This document shows positions 8,489 through 16,807 of a stretch of 39,783 nt of DNA, one piece after another. How positions within the stretch are numbered: the stretch's first letter is position 1; every line of letters begins with the position of its first letter. The translations under genes and the position numbers were made by a program. The stretch lies in the NCBI GenBank assembly GCA_947481635.1, contig CANKHJ010000016.1, forward strand, positions 1-39,783. Direction: 5' to 3'. Origin of the DNA: Bradyrhizobiaceae bacterium (lineage in GTDB: Bacteria; Pseudomonadota; Alphaproteobacteria; Rhizobiales; Xanthobacteraceae). Below the pieces are notes generated by a model. It had not been told where the DNA came from, searched no databases, and saw only the letters and a list, made by a program, of their open reading frames with translations.

Positions 8489-9349
8489 ATGCCAGCCGCG
8501 ATGCGCTACCCGCGAAAATGGTCATGGCCGAAGCAAGCCAAGATCGCCATGTCTGTGAACCTCGCGCTTGAGGCGTTCAAGTTCAAAAGCCAATACACCC
8601 AGGAAGGCCGGCCGGGGCGCGTCGATCACTTCTCGCTGTCGTATGCGCGCTACGGCGCGAAGGCCGGTGTGTGGCGCATCCTCGATCTGCTCGACGAGAC
8701 CGGTCTCAAGGGCAGCATGTCGATCAATGGCCGCGCGGCCGAGCTCTATCCTGATGCGATCCGCGCGGTCGCGGATGCCGGCCACGAGCCGGTCGGTCAC
8801 GGCTGGGAAAACGACGTGTTGTCCAACGAGGACGATCCGGATGCGGAGCTGGCCGAAATCCGGAGGGTGACCAAGGCGATCACGGATGCTGCCGGCGTCC
8901 GCCCAGTGGGCTGGACCAGTCCAGGCAGCGCGGGATCGGCCAACACGCTCGGTTTCCTCGCGGGCGAAGGCTATATCTGGAACGGCGACGAGGCCGACGA
9001 CGATCTGCCCTACGTCAAGACCACGAAGAACGGGCCGGTGGTGGCGTTGCCGCGCGTCAACACGCCGACCAACGACCTGAGCATCTGGATCGCCGGCAAA
9101 AATCCGCCATCGGTGATCTGGGAGCAGTTCAAGGACACCTTCGACGAGCTCTATTCGGAAGGCGAGCGCGGCGCGCCGAAATGGATCGAGATCGTGCTGC
9201 ACGCGCATATGGCCGGGCGGCCGACGCTGATCCCGACCATTCGCAAATGCATCGCCTATGCCAAGCAGCACAACGACGTGTTCTTCGCCCGCAAGCGCGA
9301 CATCGCCGAGTGGGCGCTCAAGCTGGACAAGGAATCGTCGGGAAGCTGA
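8489..9349 (+). CDS. Polysaccharide-deacetylase-family hydrolase, PuuE-like (copy 1)
   Basis: 286-aa NodB-fold protein. The order of motifs (WSWPKQAKIAMSVNLALEAF, a conserved SYARYGAKAGVWRILDLLDE, GHEPVGHGWEND, GWTSPGS, HAHMAGRPT) matches the PuuE/allantoinase-like subgroup rather than chitin or peptidoglycan deacetylases. There is no signal peptide, so it is probably cytoplasmic and acts on a small amide or cyclic ureide-like substrate. It has a paralog in the same cluster (9957-10805) with the same motif order. Start ATG 8489 follows the M20 gene by 30 bp; an in-frame ATG at 8501 is also possible. Confidence 0.82.
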   Translation: MPAAMRYPRKWSWPKQAKIAMSVNLALEAFKFKSQYTQEGRPGRVDHFSLSYARYGAKAGVWRILDLLDETGLKGSMSINGRAAELYPDAIRAVADAGHEPVGHGWENDVLSNEDDPDAELAEIRRVTKAITDAAGVRPVGWTSPGSAGSANTLGFLAGEGYIWNGDEADDDLPYVKTTKNGPVVALPRVNTPTNDLSIWIAGKNPPSVIWEQFKDTFDELYSEGERGAPKWIEIVLHAHMAGRPTLIPTIRKCIAYAKQHNDVFFARKRDIAEWALKLDKESSGS

Positions 9350-9384
9350 CAGGCGCAACGCCTGCGGCGTGATGGAGCAGTGAC

Positions 9385-9933
9385 TTGACCGTCGATATCG
9401 GAGAACGTCTCCGCTTCGTGCGCATGCAAAAGGCCATGTCGCAGCGGTCACTGGCCAAACGCGCCGGCGTGACGAATTCCACGATCTCCCTGATTGAATC
9501 CAACCAGGTCAATCCGTCGGTGGGTGCGTTGAAGCGCATCCTCGACGGCATCCCGATCGGCCTCGCGGAGTTCTTCTCGATCACGCCGTCGCATGAGCGG
9601 CAGGCGTTTTATCGTGCCGAGGATCTGACCGAGATCGGCAAGGGCGCGATCTCATATCGTCAGGTCGGGGCGCATCTCACTGGCAATGCACTGCAGATCC
9701 TGAAAGAACGCTACGAGCCCGGCGCGGATACCGGACGGATTCCCTTGACCCATGATGGCGAAGAGGGCGGCGTCGTGGTGCGCGGGCGGCTTGAGGTCAG
9801 CGTCGATGGCGAGCGGCGGATCCTTGGCCCTGGCGACGCCTATTCATTCGACAGCCGCCGGCCGCATCGGTTTCGCTGCGTCGGTCCGGAGCCGTGCGAG
9901 GTGATCAGCGCCTGCACGCCGCCGACATTCTAG
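9385..9933 (+). CDS. HTH-XRE / cupin regulator, PuuR-like
   Basis: 182-aa two-domain regulator. The N-terminal XRE helix-turn-helix (MSQRSLAKRAGVTNSTISLIE, about residues 18-40) is followed by a C-terminal cupin (about 110-175: EGGVVVRGRLEV, PGDAYSFDSRRPHRF). The ending ISACTPPTF closely resembles the end of PuuR, the putrescine-utilisation repressor. Start is TTG 9385, with GGAG seven nt upstream (9374-9377). It sits between the two PuuE-like genes, with 35 and 23 bp gaps, so it is co-transcribed with its likely targets. The cupin probably senses the pathway substrate or an intermediate; repression is inferred from PuuR, not shown. Confidence 0.88.
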   Translation: MTVDIGERLRFVRMQKAMSQRSLAKRAGVTNSTISLIESNQVNPSVGALKRILDGIPIGLAEFFSITPSHERQAFYRAEDLTEIGKGAISYRQVGAHLTGNALQILKERYEPGADTGRIPLTHDGEEGGVVVRGRLEVSVDGERRILGPGDAYSFDSRRPHRFRCVGPEPCEVISACTPPTF

Positions 9934-9956
9934 ATTTCAAGATTTCAGGAGCCCCA

Positions 9957-10805
9957 ATGACCAAGATGCGATTTCCTCGTGAATGGAGCTGGCCCGGCCA
10001 GCAGAAGATCGCCTTCACAATCGGCGTTCCGTTCGAGGCGTTCGAGAAGCAGAGTCAGGTCAATTTCGTCGCCAGCCGCGGACAGCTCGACCGGTTCTCG
10101 CTGTCCTATGGCGATTATGGCTGGAAGGCCGGTATCTGGCGCATCATGAATATCCTCGACGAATACGGCCTCAAGTCGTCGATCTCGTCGAACGGCCTCG
10201 CAGCCGAGCGCAATCCGGACATCGTGCGAACCTTCGCGCAGGAGGGGCACGAAGTGCTCGGCCATGGCTGGGCCAACGACGTCTACGCCAAGGACGCGAC
10301 GCCGGAACAGGAACGCGCGGAGATCGCGCGCTGCACCGCAACCCTGACGGAGATCACGGGCATTCGTCCGGTCGGCTGGACCAGCCCGGGGTCGAGCGGC
10401 TCCGACATGACCAACGAATTGCTGGCCGAGCAGGGCTATATCTGGGTCGGCGATGACGCCAGTGACGATCTGCCCTTCGTGCAGCAGACCAAGGCCGGAC
10501 CGTTCGTGACGTTGCCGCGCACCAACCTCTTCACCAACGACATCTCGACCTGGATCTTCCCGGCCAACCCGACCTCGGTATTTTTTGAGAATTTCACTGA
10601 GACCTTCGACCAGCTCTATCGCGAAGGCGAGGCGGGATGTCCGAAGTGGATCAGCATGACGCTGCATTCCCACATGGCCGGGCGTCCGACGATGTCGAGC
10701 ACGATCCGGCGCTGTCTGGATTATGTCCGCAAGCACGACGACGTGTTCTATGCGCGCAGCCGCGATGTGGCGGAGTGGGCGTTGCAGCGGCAGGCGAAAG
10801 CGTAA
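9957..10805 (+). CDS. Polysaccharide-deacetylase-family hydrolase, PuuE-like (copy 2)
   Basis: 282-aa paralog of the protein at 8489-9349, collinear over the full length: WSWPGQQKIAFTIGVPFEAFEK, SYGDYGWKAGIWRIMNILDE, GHEVLGHGWANDV, GWTSPGSSGS, LHSHMAGRPT. It has no signal peptide. AGGAG lies just before ATG 9957. It follows the PuuR-like regulator and ends the run; a GC-rich palindrome at 10821-10844 separates it from the convergent LysR gene. Two diverged copies in one operon suggest either two related substrates, successive steps or a hetero-oligomer. Confidence 0.82.
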   Translation: MTKMRFPREWSWPGQQKIAFTIGVPFEAFEKQSQVNFVASRGQLDRFSLSYGDYGWKAGIWRIMNILDEYGLKSSISSNGLAAERNPDIVRTFAQEGHEVLGHGWANDVYAKDATPEQERAEIARCTATLTEITGIRPVGWTSPGSSGSDMTNELLAEQGYIWVGDDASDDLPFVQQTKAGPFVTLPRTNLFTNDISTWIFPANPTSVFFENFTETFDQLYREGEAGCPKWISMTLHSHMAGRPTMSSTIRRCLDYVRKHDDVFYARSRDVAEWALQRQAKA

Positions 10806-10820
10806 ATTCGGTGACGGTCA

Positions 10821-10844
10821 CCTCTCCCCGCTTGCGGGGCGAGG
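10821..10844. repeat. Short GC-rich palindromic repeat / possible bidirectional terminator
   Basis: CCTC-t-CCCCGC-TT-GCGGGG-c-GAGG, a 24-nt hairpin between the convergent deacetylase (ends 10805) and LysR (ends 10853) genes. The core is the same family as the palindrome at 25793-25818. Such CTCTCCCCGC/GCGGGGAGAG elements are common between genes in rhizobia and relatives. With no T-run it may act as an mRNA 3' stabiliser rather than an intrinsic terminator. Confidence 0.6.
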
Positions 10845-10852
10845 CAAGAGTA

Positions 10853-11842
10853 TCACCCGCGTTGCGCAGCTCGTTTGCGCGTGCGGATATTGATCACCTT
10901 CGGCGTCTCGTTCGGCGGCAATGCAGCCTCGTGGTCCCAGCCGGGACGGCTGCCGAACCATTTGGCCAGGAAATCGACGAACAGACGGACCTTCTTCGGC
11001 ACCAGCGTCGCCTGCGGATGGACGACGAAGATCGGCAGCTCCGGCGCCTTGTAGTGCGGCAATACAGGGACCAGCGTGCCGGCCTCCAGATCCTGCGTGA
11101 TGCAGTATTGCGGCAGCTTGGCGATGCCCTGGCCGGCGAGCGTTGCGCGGCGCAGAACCAGCGCGCTGTTTGACAGAAACGGACCTTCCGCTTTCACGGA
11201 AATGACGCCGCGCGGTCCTTTCAGGCGCCAATGACGGTCGTCGCTGGTGAAGTTGAGGTGGGCGAGACAGGCATGACGCACCAGCTCGCCGGGCTCCTTG
11301 GGATGTCCATGCTTTTCAAGATAGTCAGGCGCCGCGCAGAGCAATGTCTTGAAGGAGCCGATCCGCTTCGCGATCACCGAGGAGTTGCGGATCTCGGCGG
11401 TGCGGATTGCGACGTCCTGTCCGCCCTCGACGAAGTCATGCGGCCGAAAGGTGAAATCGTCCAGTGTCAGGCAGACCCTGATGCGCGGCTCGGACTGTGC
11501 GAAAGCGATGACCGCGTCGGCGAGATGCAGCGAGCCGAAGGATTTGGGCGCCGTGATGTTCAGCGTGCCGATCGGCACCGTACCAGCGCGTGCGACCGAG
11601 CGCTCGTTGGTTTCGATCTCCCCGAGCACGCGCTCGCAGAACTCGACATAGGCGAGGCCTTCCTCGGTCAGGTTCAGCGTGCGCGTCGAGCGGTTGAGCA
11701 GCCGCACGCCCAGGCGCGCCTCGAGATCGGAGATATGCCGCGAGACCAGCGCGCGCGACAATCCCAGTTGGCTCGCCGCGGTGGTGAAGCTGCCGGCGCG
11801 AGCAACGCGGACAAAGGTCTGCATCGTGCGAAAACGGTCCAT
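10853..11842 (-). CDS. LysR-family transcriptional regulator (CrgA/AaeR-type)
   Basis: 329-aa regulator beginning MDRFRTMQTFVRVARAGSF, with the HTH at about 18-40 (TTAASQLGLSRALVSRHI) and RLLNRSTRTLNLTEEG after it. This is the signature of the large CrgA/DsdC-like LysR group. The effector domain begins GTLNITAPKSFG and ends FVDFLAKWFG. The basic tail (INIRTRKRAAQRG) is short. It is divergent from the ABC importer operon across a 339-bp gap, so that operon and the gene itself are the likely targets. The inducer is unknown. Confidence 0.9.
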   Translation of the reverse strand: MDRFRTMQTFVRVARAGSFTTAASQLGLSRALVSRHISDLEARLGVRLLNRSTRTLNLTEEGLAYVEFCERVLGEIETNERSVARAGTVPIGTLNITAPKSFGSLHLADAVIAFAQSEPRIRVCLTLDDFTFRPHDFVEGGQDVAIRTAEIRNSSVIAKRIGSFKTLLCAAPDYLEKHGHPKEPGELVRHACLAHLNFTSDDRHWRLKGPRGVISVKAEGPFLSNSALVLRRATLAGQGIAKLPQYCITQDLEAGTLVPVLPHYKAPELPIFVVHPQATLVPKKVRLFVDFLAKWFGSRPGWDHEAALPPNETPKVINIRTRKRAAQRG

Positions 11843-12181
11843 CGCGCGCCTATTGTTTAATCATACGCAACAAACGATGGGCCATCTGTCGTACCGGGCG
11901 GTAGTCCTGTCAAGCCGATGCGGTCCTGCGGGTGCTGCCGGGAAGGGCCATAACGCTAAGTTGGGACGAGGCTCACTTCTTTTCTGTTGTTGCAGATATC
12001 GGTACGTGGTCGACTCTTTTGACGGCTCCCATAGTCATTCCCGTCGCCGGCCCGGTGCGCGAAGGTCATGACCAACAGCCTGGCTCTGAACGCTTCCGGT
12101 TGATTGTTCAGGGCCTTGCAACACTCTGATGCGAATTCGTCGCTTTGGAGAGTTCAATCCCGAGACGTAGTCTTTGACCCC
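11843..12181. promoter_or_regulatory. Divergent promoter region, LysR gene / ABC importer
   Basis: 339-bp gene-free region. It holds copy B of the 61-bp element (11950-12010), oriented toward the importer. The LysR-proximal part (11843-11880) is A/T-richer (TTGTTTAATCAT), as expected for the LysR gene's own promoter. No gene was found in the rest. Confidence 0.5.
11950..12010 (+). promoter_or_regulatory. Conserved 61-bp element, copy B
   Basis: Gap-free counterpart of 6862-6922: ATAACG, then 19 loosely conserved bases, ACTTCTTTTC, a second conserved ten (TGTTGTTGCA), ten variable bases and CGTGGT. The coding sequences around the two copies are unrelated, so conservation here argues for a functional site rather than a duplicated gene end. 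It could be the binding site of one of the two LysR proteins or of the PuuR-like regulator. Confidence 0.5.
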
Positions 12182-12949
12182 ATGAATGAAATCATCGCGC
12201 TTGAGAATGTCAGCATCGCCTTCGGGCCGGAGGTCATTTACGACCGGCTGTCGTTTTCGGTCGTTGACGGCGAATTCCTCTGCATCCTGGGTCCGAGCGG
12301 TTGCGGCAAGTCGACGCTGCTGCGCGTCGTCGGCGACCTGCTGGGGGTCGATACCGGCAGCGTGATGGTGGCCGGCGCGCCTGCGGCCGAATCCTGGCAG
12401 GAGATCGCCTACGTCTTCCAATCCCCGCGACTGTTGCCGTGGCGCAATGCCGAGGAGAATGTGATCCTTGGGCAGCAGCTCCGTTTCGGCAGCAAGCGCA
12501 GCCGCGCCGACATGCGCGAGAAGGCGGCCGCTTTGCTCGATCTCGTCGGACTCGGCCGCGACACCCATAAATCGCCCGCGATGCTGTCCGGCGGCGAGCG
12601 CCAGCGCGTCTCGATCGCGCGCGCGCTTGCGGTCGATCCGCGCATCGTGCTGATGGACGAACCGTTCTCCGCGCTCGATGTGCATACGCGGCGCCGGATG
12701 CGGACCGAGATCATCGAGATCTGGAAAAAGACCGGCAAGACCATCGTGTTCGTCACCCACGAGATCGATGAGGCGCTCGAACTCGGAGATCGCATCGTCG
12801 TGCTCTCGGCCAAGCCGACGCGGATGCTCGAGACGGTCGAGATCAAGACTGCCCGTCCACGAAATCCGAATTCGGCGGAATTGCAGGCGGCGCGGAGCCG
12901 GCTGAAGCATCTGCTGGGCGTCACCGACGGCGAAGCGATTGCATCCTAA
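12182..12949 (+). CDS. ABC importer ATP-binding protein (NitT/TauT type)
   Basis: 255-aa ATPase of the nitrate/sulfonate/taurine import family (SsuB/TauB/NrtD-like). Seen: Walker A GPSGCGKST (37-45), the Q-loop VFQSPRLLPW, signature LSGGERQR, Walker B IVLMDEPFSALD and the switch His in VTHEIDEAL. It starts the importer operon, followed at 23 bp by the binding protein and then two permeases. It powers uptake of an organic anion or small nitrogen compound; this family's annotation does not define substrate. Confidence 0.92.
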   Translation: MNEIIALENVSIAFGPEVIYDRLSFSVVDGEFLCILGPSGCGKSTLLRVVGDLLGVDTGSVMVAGAPAAESWQEIAYVFQSPRLLPWRNAEENVILGQQLRFGSKRSRADMREKAAALLDLVGLGRDTHKSPAMLSGGERQRVSIARALAVDPRIVLMDEPFSALDVHTRRRMRTEIIEIWKKTGKTIVFVTHEIDEALELGDRIVVLSAKPTRMLETVEIKTARPRNPNSAELQAARSRLKHLLGVTDGEAIAS

Positions 12950-12972
12950 ACACCACCACAAGGGAAATGACC

Positions 12973-13974
12973 ATGTACGCGCAGTTCAGGAGACGAGTCG
13001 GGGCGGTTGTCGTGGGCGTCGCCCTCGGCGTTGCCGCACTGCCGGCCGGCGCTCAGGAAGTGATCACCTATGGTTCGCTTCCGGACCCGGGATATGATGC
13101 CGTCGTCTGGGCGATCGAAAACGGCAAGGTCACGGATCCGAGCGTGACGATCAAGGTCGAACGCGTCTCGTCGATCCCGGCGCTGATGCAGGCGGCCATG
13201 ACCGCGCAGTTCAACATGATCCCGAATGGCGTGCTCGCGATCCCGCAGATGCGCGAGAGCGGCATCCCGGTGAAGATCGTCAGCACCTTGCTGCGCTACC
13301 ATCCCGACGGGCATAGCGCCGACTTCTGGGTGATGAAGGACTCGCCCTACAAGACCATCCAGGACCTGAAGGGCAAGACCATCGCCGTGGTCTCGGGCGA
13401 GGCGCAGAATGTGATCTCGGTCCGCTGGGTGATCAGCGAGCGCTTCAAGATGAATGCCGATATCGTCGGTGGCGATTTCAAATTCGTCGAAATGCCGGCG
13501 GCGCAGTTCGAAGCCGCGCTGCAGTCGGGCAAGGTCGACGCCGCGGCGTTCAGCAATGTGCCGTCCTACACGTTGACCAAAGGCGGCGCGTATCGCTCCG
13601 TCGTCCATGGCTCGAAGGAGCTCCAGACGATGTTTGGCGGGCCGATGCCGTCGTTGTTCATGCTCGCCTACGAGCCCGAACTGGCGAAGCGCCCTCAGGC
13701 CTATGTCGCTGCCGGCAAGCTGCTGAAGGCGTCCGCCGAGTATGCGGTCAAGAACCAGGATGAGGTCTTCGCGGCCGTGGCGCCGAAATACAAGATGGAA
13801 AAGGCCGACGTGCAGGCCTGGTTCAACACCTTCGCCCAGATGCCGCTCGCGCTCGGCGCCACCGACAAGCAGGTTATGATGAAGGCCTGGGAAACCGGCG
13901 CCAAATACGGGATGATCAAGAAGGCCCCCGCGAGCGCGGATGAGATCGTCTGGTCCGGCGCGGTGATGCAGTAA
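12973..13974 (+). CDS. ABC importer periplasmic binding protein (SsuA/NMT1-like)
   Basis: 333-aa solute-binding protein. The N-terminus MYAQFRRRVGAVVVGVALG...PAGAQ is a classical signal peptide cleaved near AGAQ-EV. The mature part has the two-lobed NMT1/SsuA pattern (YGSLPDPGYDAVVWAIENG, LKGKTIAVVSG, KVDAAAFSNVPS). ATG 12973 is preferred to ATG 12967 because AGGGA (12961-12965) is seven nt from the former and only one from the latter. A perfect 30-bp palindrome follows the gene, which could protect its mRNA and give the binding protein the usual excess over the permeases. Confidence 0.9.
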   Translation: MYAQFRRRVGAVVVGVALGVAALPAGAQEVITYGSLPDPGYDAVVWAIENGKVTDPSVTIKVERVSSIPALMQAAMTAQFNMIPNGVLAIPQMRESGIPVKIVSTLLRYHPDGHSADFWVMKDSPYKTIQDLKGKTIAVVSGEAQNVISVRWVISERFKMNADIVGGDFKFVEMPAAQFEAALQSGKVDAAAFSNVPSYTLTKGGAYRSVVHGSKELQTMFGGPMPSLFMLAYEPELAKRPQAYVAAGKLLKASAEYAVKNQDEVFAAVAPKYKMEKADVQAWFNTFAQMPLALGATDKQVMMKAWETGAKYGMIKKAPASADEIVWSGAVMQ

Positions 13975-13989
13975 TCAGGTTAGGCTGCT

Positions 13990-14019
13990 CCGTCCGTGGA
14001 GGAGCTCCTCCACGGACGG
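13990..14019. terminator. Perfect 30-bp palindrome between binding protein and permease
   Basis: CCGTCCGTGGAGGAG immediately followed by its exact reverse complement, flanked by GGCT...AGCC (13983-13986 and 14023-14026), which can extend the stem. There is no spacer, so a small loop must open at the centre, and no T-run follows. Its position 16 bp after the binding-protein stop and 23 bp before the permease start fits an intercistronic stabilising or attenuating stem. Because it is a perfect DNA dyad it could also bind a protein. Confidence 0.6.
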
Positions 14020-14041
14020 CGTAGCCGTTTACAGGCTTTCA

Positions 14042-14851
14042 ATGTCGGTTCTCACGCCGTCTTTGCCGCCCAAGCCTCCAGGCGCCTGGCTGTCCCCCCT
14101 GCTGGCGCGCCGGCTGGCGACGTTCATTTTCCTCGCGCTGGTCCTGATCGGCTGGCAGGTCTACTCCGCCTATATGCCGCCGGTGCTGATCCCGAGCCCG
14201 GCGCGGGTGTTCAACCGGTTCATCGAGCTGTGGAGCGACCAGCGCTATATCGCCTATGCGATCACCTCGCTGATCCATGTGCTGGTCGGGGTGGCGATCT
14301 CGTTCACGCTCGGTGTCACGATCGCGCTGGTGGGGCATTATTTCGCGATTTTCGACCTGGCGATTTATGGGCGGCTGACGCCGTTCCTTAATTCCTTTTC
14401 CGGCATCGGCTGGGCGTTCCTCGCTTTGATCTGGTTCGGCGTGAATGAAAGCGCGGTGATTTTCGCCACCGCGGTCGCGTTGCTGCCATTCGCCATCATC
14501 AATGCCGGCGCCGGCCTGCGCGAGCTCAACCGCGAAATCATCGAAATGGGAATGAGCTTCAGCCGCAGTTCATGGCGGCAGATTTTTCTCATCATCCTGC
14601 CGATGATGTTCCCGTATCTGTTTGCAACCATCCGGCTCTGTTTCGGAATCGGCTGGCAGGTCGTGCTGGTCGCCGAGCTGCTATGCGGATCCTCCGGCCT
14701 CGGCACGCTGATCAATATCGCGCGCCAGCGCTTCTGGACCGACATGGTATTCGCGGTGGCGGCGCTGATCCTGATCGTCGTTTACGTCACCGACCGCATT
14801 ATCTTCGATACGATCCAGCGCCGCCTGAGGAGACGTTATGAACTCTCCTGA
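14042..14851 (+). CDS. ABC importer permease 1 (BinPT family)
   Basis: 269-aa inner-membrane permease of the SsuC/TauC type. There are about six hydrophobic segments, the first at about 27-43 (TFIFLALVLIGWQVY). The cytoplasmic coupling loop near residues 165-190 (EIIEMGMSFSRSSWRQIFLIILP) is the EAA-like motif that docks to the ATPase. The C-terminus LRRRYELS overlaps the start of permease 2 by 14 bp, implying translational coupling. It is paired with a second, distinct permease, so the membrane part is probably a heterodimer. Confidence 0.9.
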   Translation: MSVLTPSLPPKPPGAWLSPLLARRLATFIFLALVLIGWQVYSAYMPPVLIPSPARVFNRFIELWSDQRYIAYAITSLIHVLVGVAISFTLGVTIALVGHYFAIFDLAIYGRLTPFLNSFSGIGWAFLALIWFGVNESAVIFATAVALLPFAIINAGAGLRELNREIIEMGMSFSRSSWRQIFLIILPMMFPYLFATIRLCFGIGWQVVLVAELLCGSSGLGTLINIARQRFWTDMVFAVAALILIVVYVTDRIIFDTIQRRLRRRYELS

Positions 14852-15707
14852 CGCTCGCGCCAGGAAATCCTGGTCCTCTGCCAAAAAGATCCTCGGGCAG
14901 CGCGTCGTCGCAGAGCTGTTCGTCGTCGCGGCGATTGCCGCGTGGTGGTTGACCGCGGCGCAGCTTCCAGCCAACGTGTTTCCGTCTCCGGTGAAGGTGT
15001 TCTGGGAGCTGGTGCGGCTCAGCACTGACGCTGAATTCTGGGGCCATGCCGCGGCGACCGGTAGTCGCGTCATCCTTGCGGTTATCGTGGCGACCATCGT
15101 TAGCACGGCGCTCGGCCTGTTGCCGCGCTACGTGCCGTGGACCGGCGGCATCGTTGACGACGTGCTGGTGCCGTTCTTCAATTCATTCCCGGCGATCATC
15201 TGGGCCATCCTCGGCACCATCTGGTTCGGCCTCACCAGCTCGGCGATCATGCTGGTGCAGACGCTGATCATCTTTCCATTCTGCCTTGTCAACGTGATCG
15301 AGGGCTGCAAGGAGATCGGACAGGAAGAGGTGGAAATGGGGCGCAGCTTCGGCCGGCGGTCCTGGCCGATCTTCTGGCGCATCGAACTGCCGATCCTCAG
15401 CCCCTTCATCATCGCCGGCGCGCGGATTTCCTACGGCGTGTGCTGGAAAATCAGCATCATCGCGGAGCTGTTCGGCGGTCGGTCCGGGCTCGGCTACATG
15501 CTGCAATGGGCGCAGGACTTCGGCAGCGTCGACAGCATCATCGCGATCTGCCTCACCATCGTGCTGTTTGTCGCGGTCGGCGACGCGCTCATCCTGCGGC
15601 CGCTGTCGCGTCTGTTCCAGCCGAAGGTGCTGTCGGCGAAACGCGGTGGGCTGTTGCGGCGGCCGCCGCAGGCGCTGGTCGTGGCGTCAACCGCGGACGG
15701 GCGCTGA
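14838..15707 (+). CDS. ABC importer permease 2 (BinPT family)
   Basis: 289-aa permease, homologous in layout to permease 1 but clearly diverged. Hydrophobic segments start at about residue 25 (ELFVVAAIAAWWLTA); the coupling loop is EIGQEEVEMGRSFGRRSWPIFWRIELP. The charged C-terminal tail is about 25 residues. The overlap with permease 1 and the shared order ATPase, binding protein, permease, permease support one transporter. The enzyme genes begin 5 bp downstream, linking uptake to metabolism. Confidence 0.9.
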   Translation: MNSPDARARKSWSSAKKILGQRVVAELFVVAAIAAWWLTAAQLPANVFPSPVKVFWELVRLSTDAEFWGHAAATGSRVILAVIVATIVSTALGLLPRYVPWTGGIVDDVLVPFFNSFPAIIWAILGTIWFGLTSSAIMLVQTLIIFPFCLVNVIEGCKEIGQEEVEMGRSFGRRSWPIFWRIELPILSPFIIAGARISYGVCWKISIIAELFGGRSGLGYMLQWAQDFGSVDSIIAICLTIVLFVAVGDALILRPLSRLFQPKVLSAKRGGLLRRPPQALVVASTADGR

Positions 15708-15712
15708 TCGTC

Positions 15713-16807
15713 ATGACAGTCGCAGGCGCCGCAGCGCGAGACATCCTGGTCTGGGGCGCCGGTGCGATCGGCGCCACCGTGGCGGCTTATCTTTCCCGCG
15801 CTGGGCACCGCGTGACCTGCGTCGACACCGCGGCGGCGCACCGCGAGGCGATCGCGGCGCATGGGCTGCGCATTTCAGGGCCGGTCGATCAATTCACGGC
15901 CAGGGTGGCCGTCTCCTCGCCGGAGGACCTGCGCGGGACCTGGCCGCTCGCCATCGTCGCGGTGAAAGCGCATCACTCGACCGAGGCGGCAAAGGCTCTG
16001 AAGGATCACCTGAAGCCCGACGCCAGCGTGATCACGTTGCAGAACGGGCTGTGTTACGCCGATGTCGGCGCGGTGGTCGGACATGATCGGGTCTATGCCG
16101 GCATGGTCGGTTTCGCCGCGGATGTGCTCGAGCCGGGACATGTCCGCTTCGGCAAGCGCGGCGACCTCGCAGTCGGGAAGCCGGGCAGCGCCATCGATGC
16201 GCGGCTGAATGATATCGTCGATCTGATCCGCATTTTCGAGCCGGACGCAGTCGCGACCGACCGGATCGATGCGTTCCTGTGGGGCAAGCTCGGCTTCGTG
16301 GCGATCCTCTACGGCACCGCCGTCGGCATGTCGCCGCTTGCGGTGCTGCTCAAGGATCCGCGCTTTTTCCCGGTCTGGTACCAACTGGCTGGCGAGCTCA
16401 TGGCAGTCGCCGATGCGGAAGATATCGTGCCTGAAAGCTACGACAACTTCGCACTCACATCGTTCCGGTTCGGGCAGAACCCTGACGCGGCCCGAGAAGG
16501 CCTGATCGCGTCCGCCAATGCCGCGGGGCCGAATGCGAAGCCGCATTCCGGCATGTGGCGCGACCTCAATGTCCATCGGCGCCGCACCGAGATCGACGCG
16601 CAACTGGTGCCGGTCGTGCGTCTCGGGAACAGCCGCGGGCTGCCCTGCCGGATGCTCGACCGGGTCTGCACCATGATCCATGAGATCGAGGCAGGAACGC
16701 GCGCGCAGTCGGACGATTCCCTGCTGGAGTTGCTGGCGCTCGCCGATGAGGCCGCCATTACCGAATTCCGTCCATCACAATCCGTATCGTCGAAGCGAGG
16801 ACCATGA
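15713..16807 (+). CDS. Ketopantoate-reductase-family oxidoreductase (PanE/ApbA-like)
   Basis: 364-aa NAD(P)-binding protein of the 2-dehydropantoate 2-reductase family. Seen: the Rossmann motif WGAGAIGATVAAYL near the N-terminus, the conserved Lys in VAVKAHHS, LQNGL, and the C-terminal helical domain with WGKLGFVAILYGT. It is about 60 residues longer than typical PanE, and its place in a catabolic operon argues against pantothenate synthesis. It more likely reduces a 2-keto or oxidises a 2-hydroxy acid intermediate. ATG 15713 follows the permease stop by 5 bp; the stop overlaps the next start (ATGA). Confidence 0.85.
   Translation: MTVAGAAARDILVWGAGAIGATVAAYLSRAGHRVTCVDTAAAHREAIAAHGLRISGPVDQFTARVAVSSPEDLRGTWPLAIVAVKAHHSTEAAKALKDHLKPDASVITLQNGLCYADVGAVVGHDRVYAGMVGFAADVLEPGHVRFGKRGDLAVGKPGSAIDARLNDIVDLIRIFEPDAVATDRIDAFLWGKLGFVAILYGTAVGMSPLAVLLKDPRFFPVWYQLAGELMAVADAEDIVPESYDNFALTSFRFGQNPDAAREGLIASANAAGPNAKPHSGMWRDLNVHRRRTEIDAQLVPVVRLGNSRGLPCRMLDRVCTMIHEIEAGTRAQSDDSLLELLALADEAAITEFRPSQSVSSKRGP

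Noticed and set aside
15713-16807. Genuine panE for pantothenate synthesis
   Set aside because: The protein is about 60 residues longer than typical PanE and sits between importer and hydrolase genes with overlapping ends; a catabolic role is more likely.
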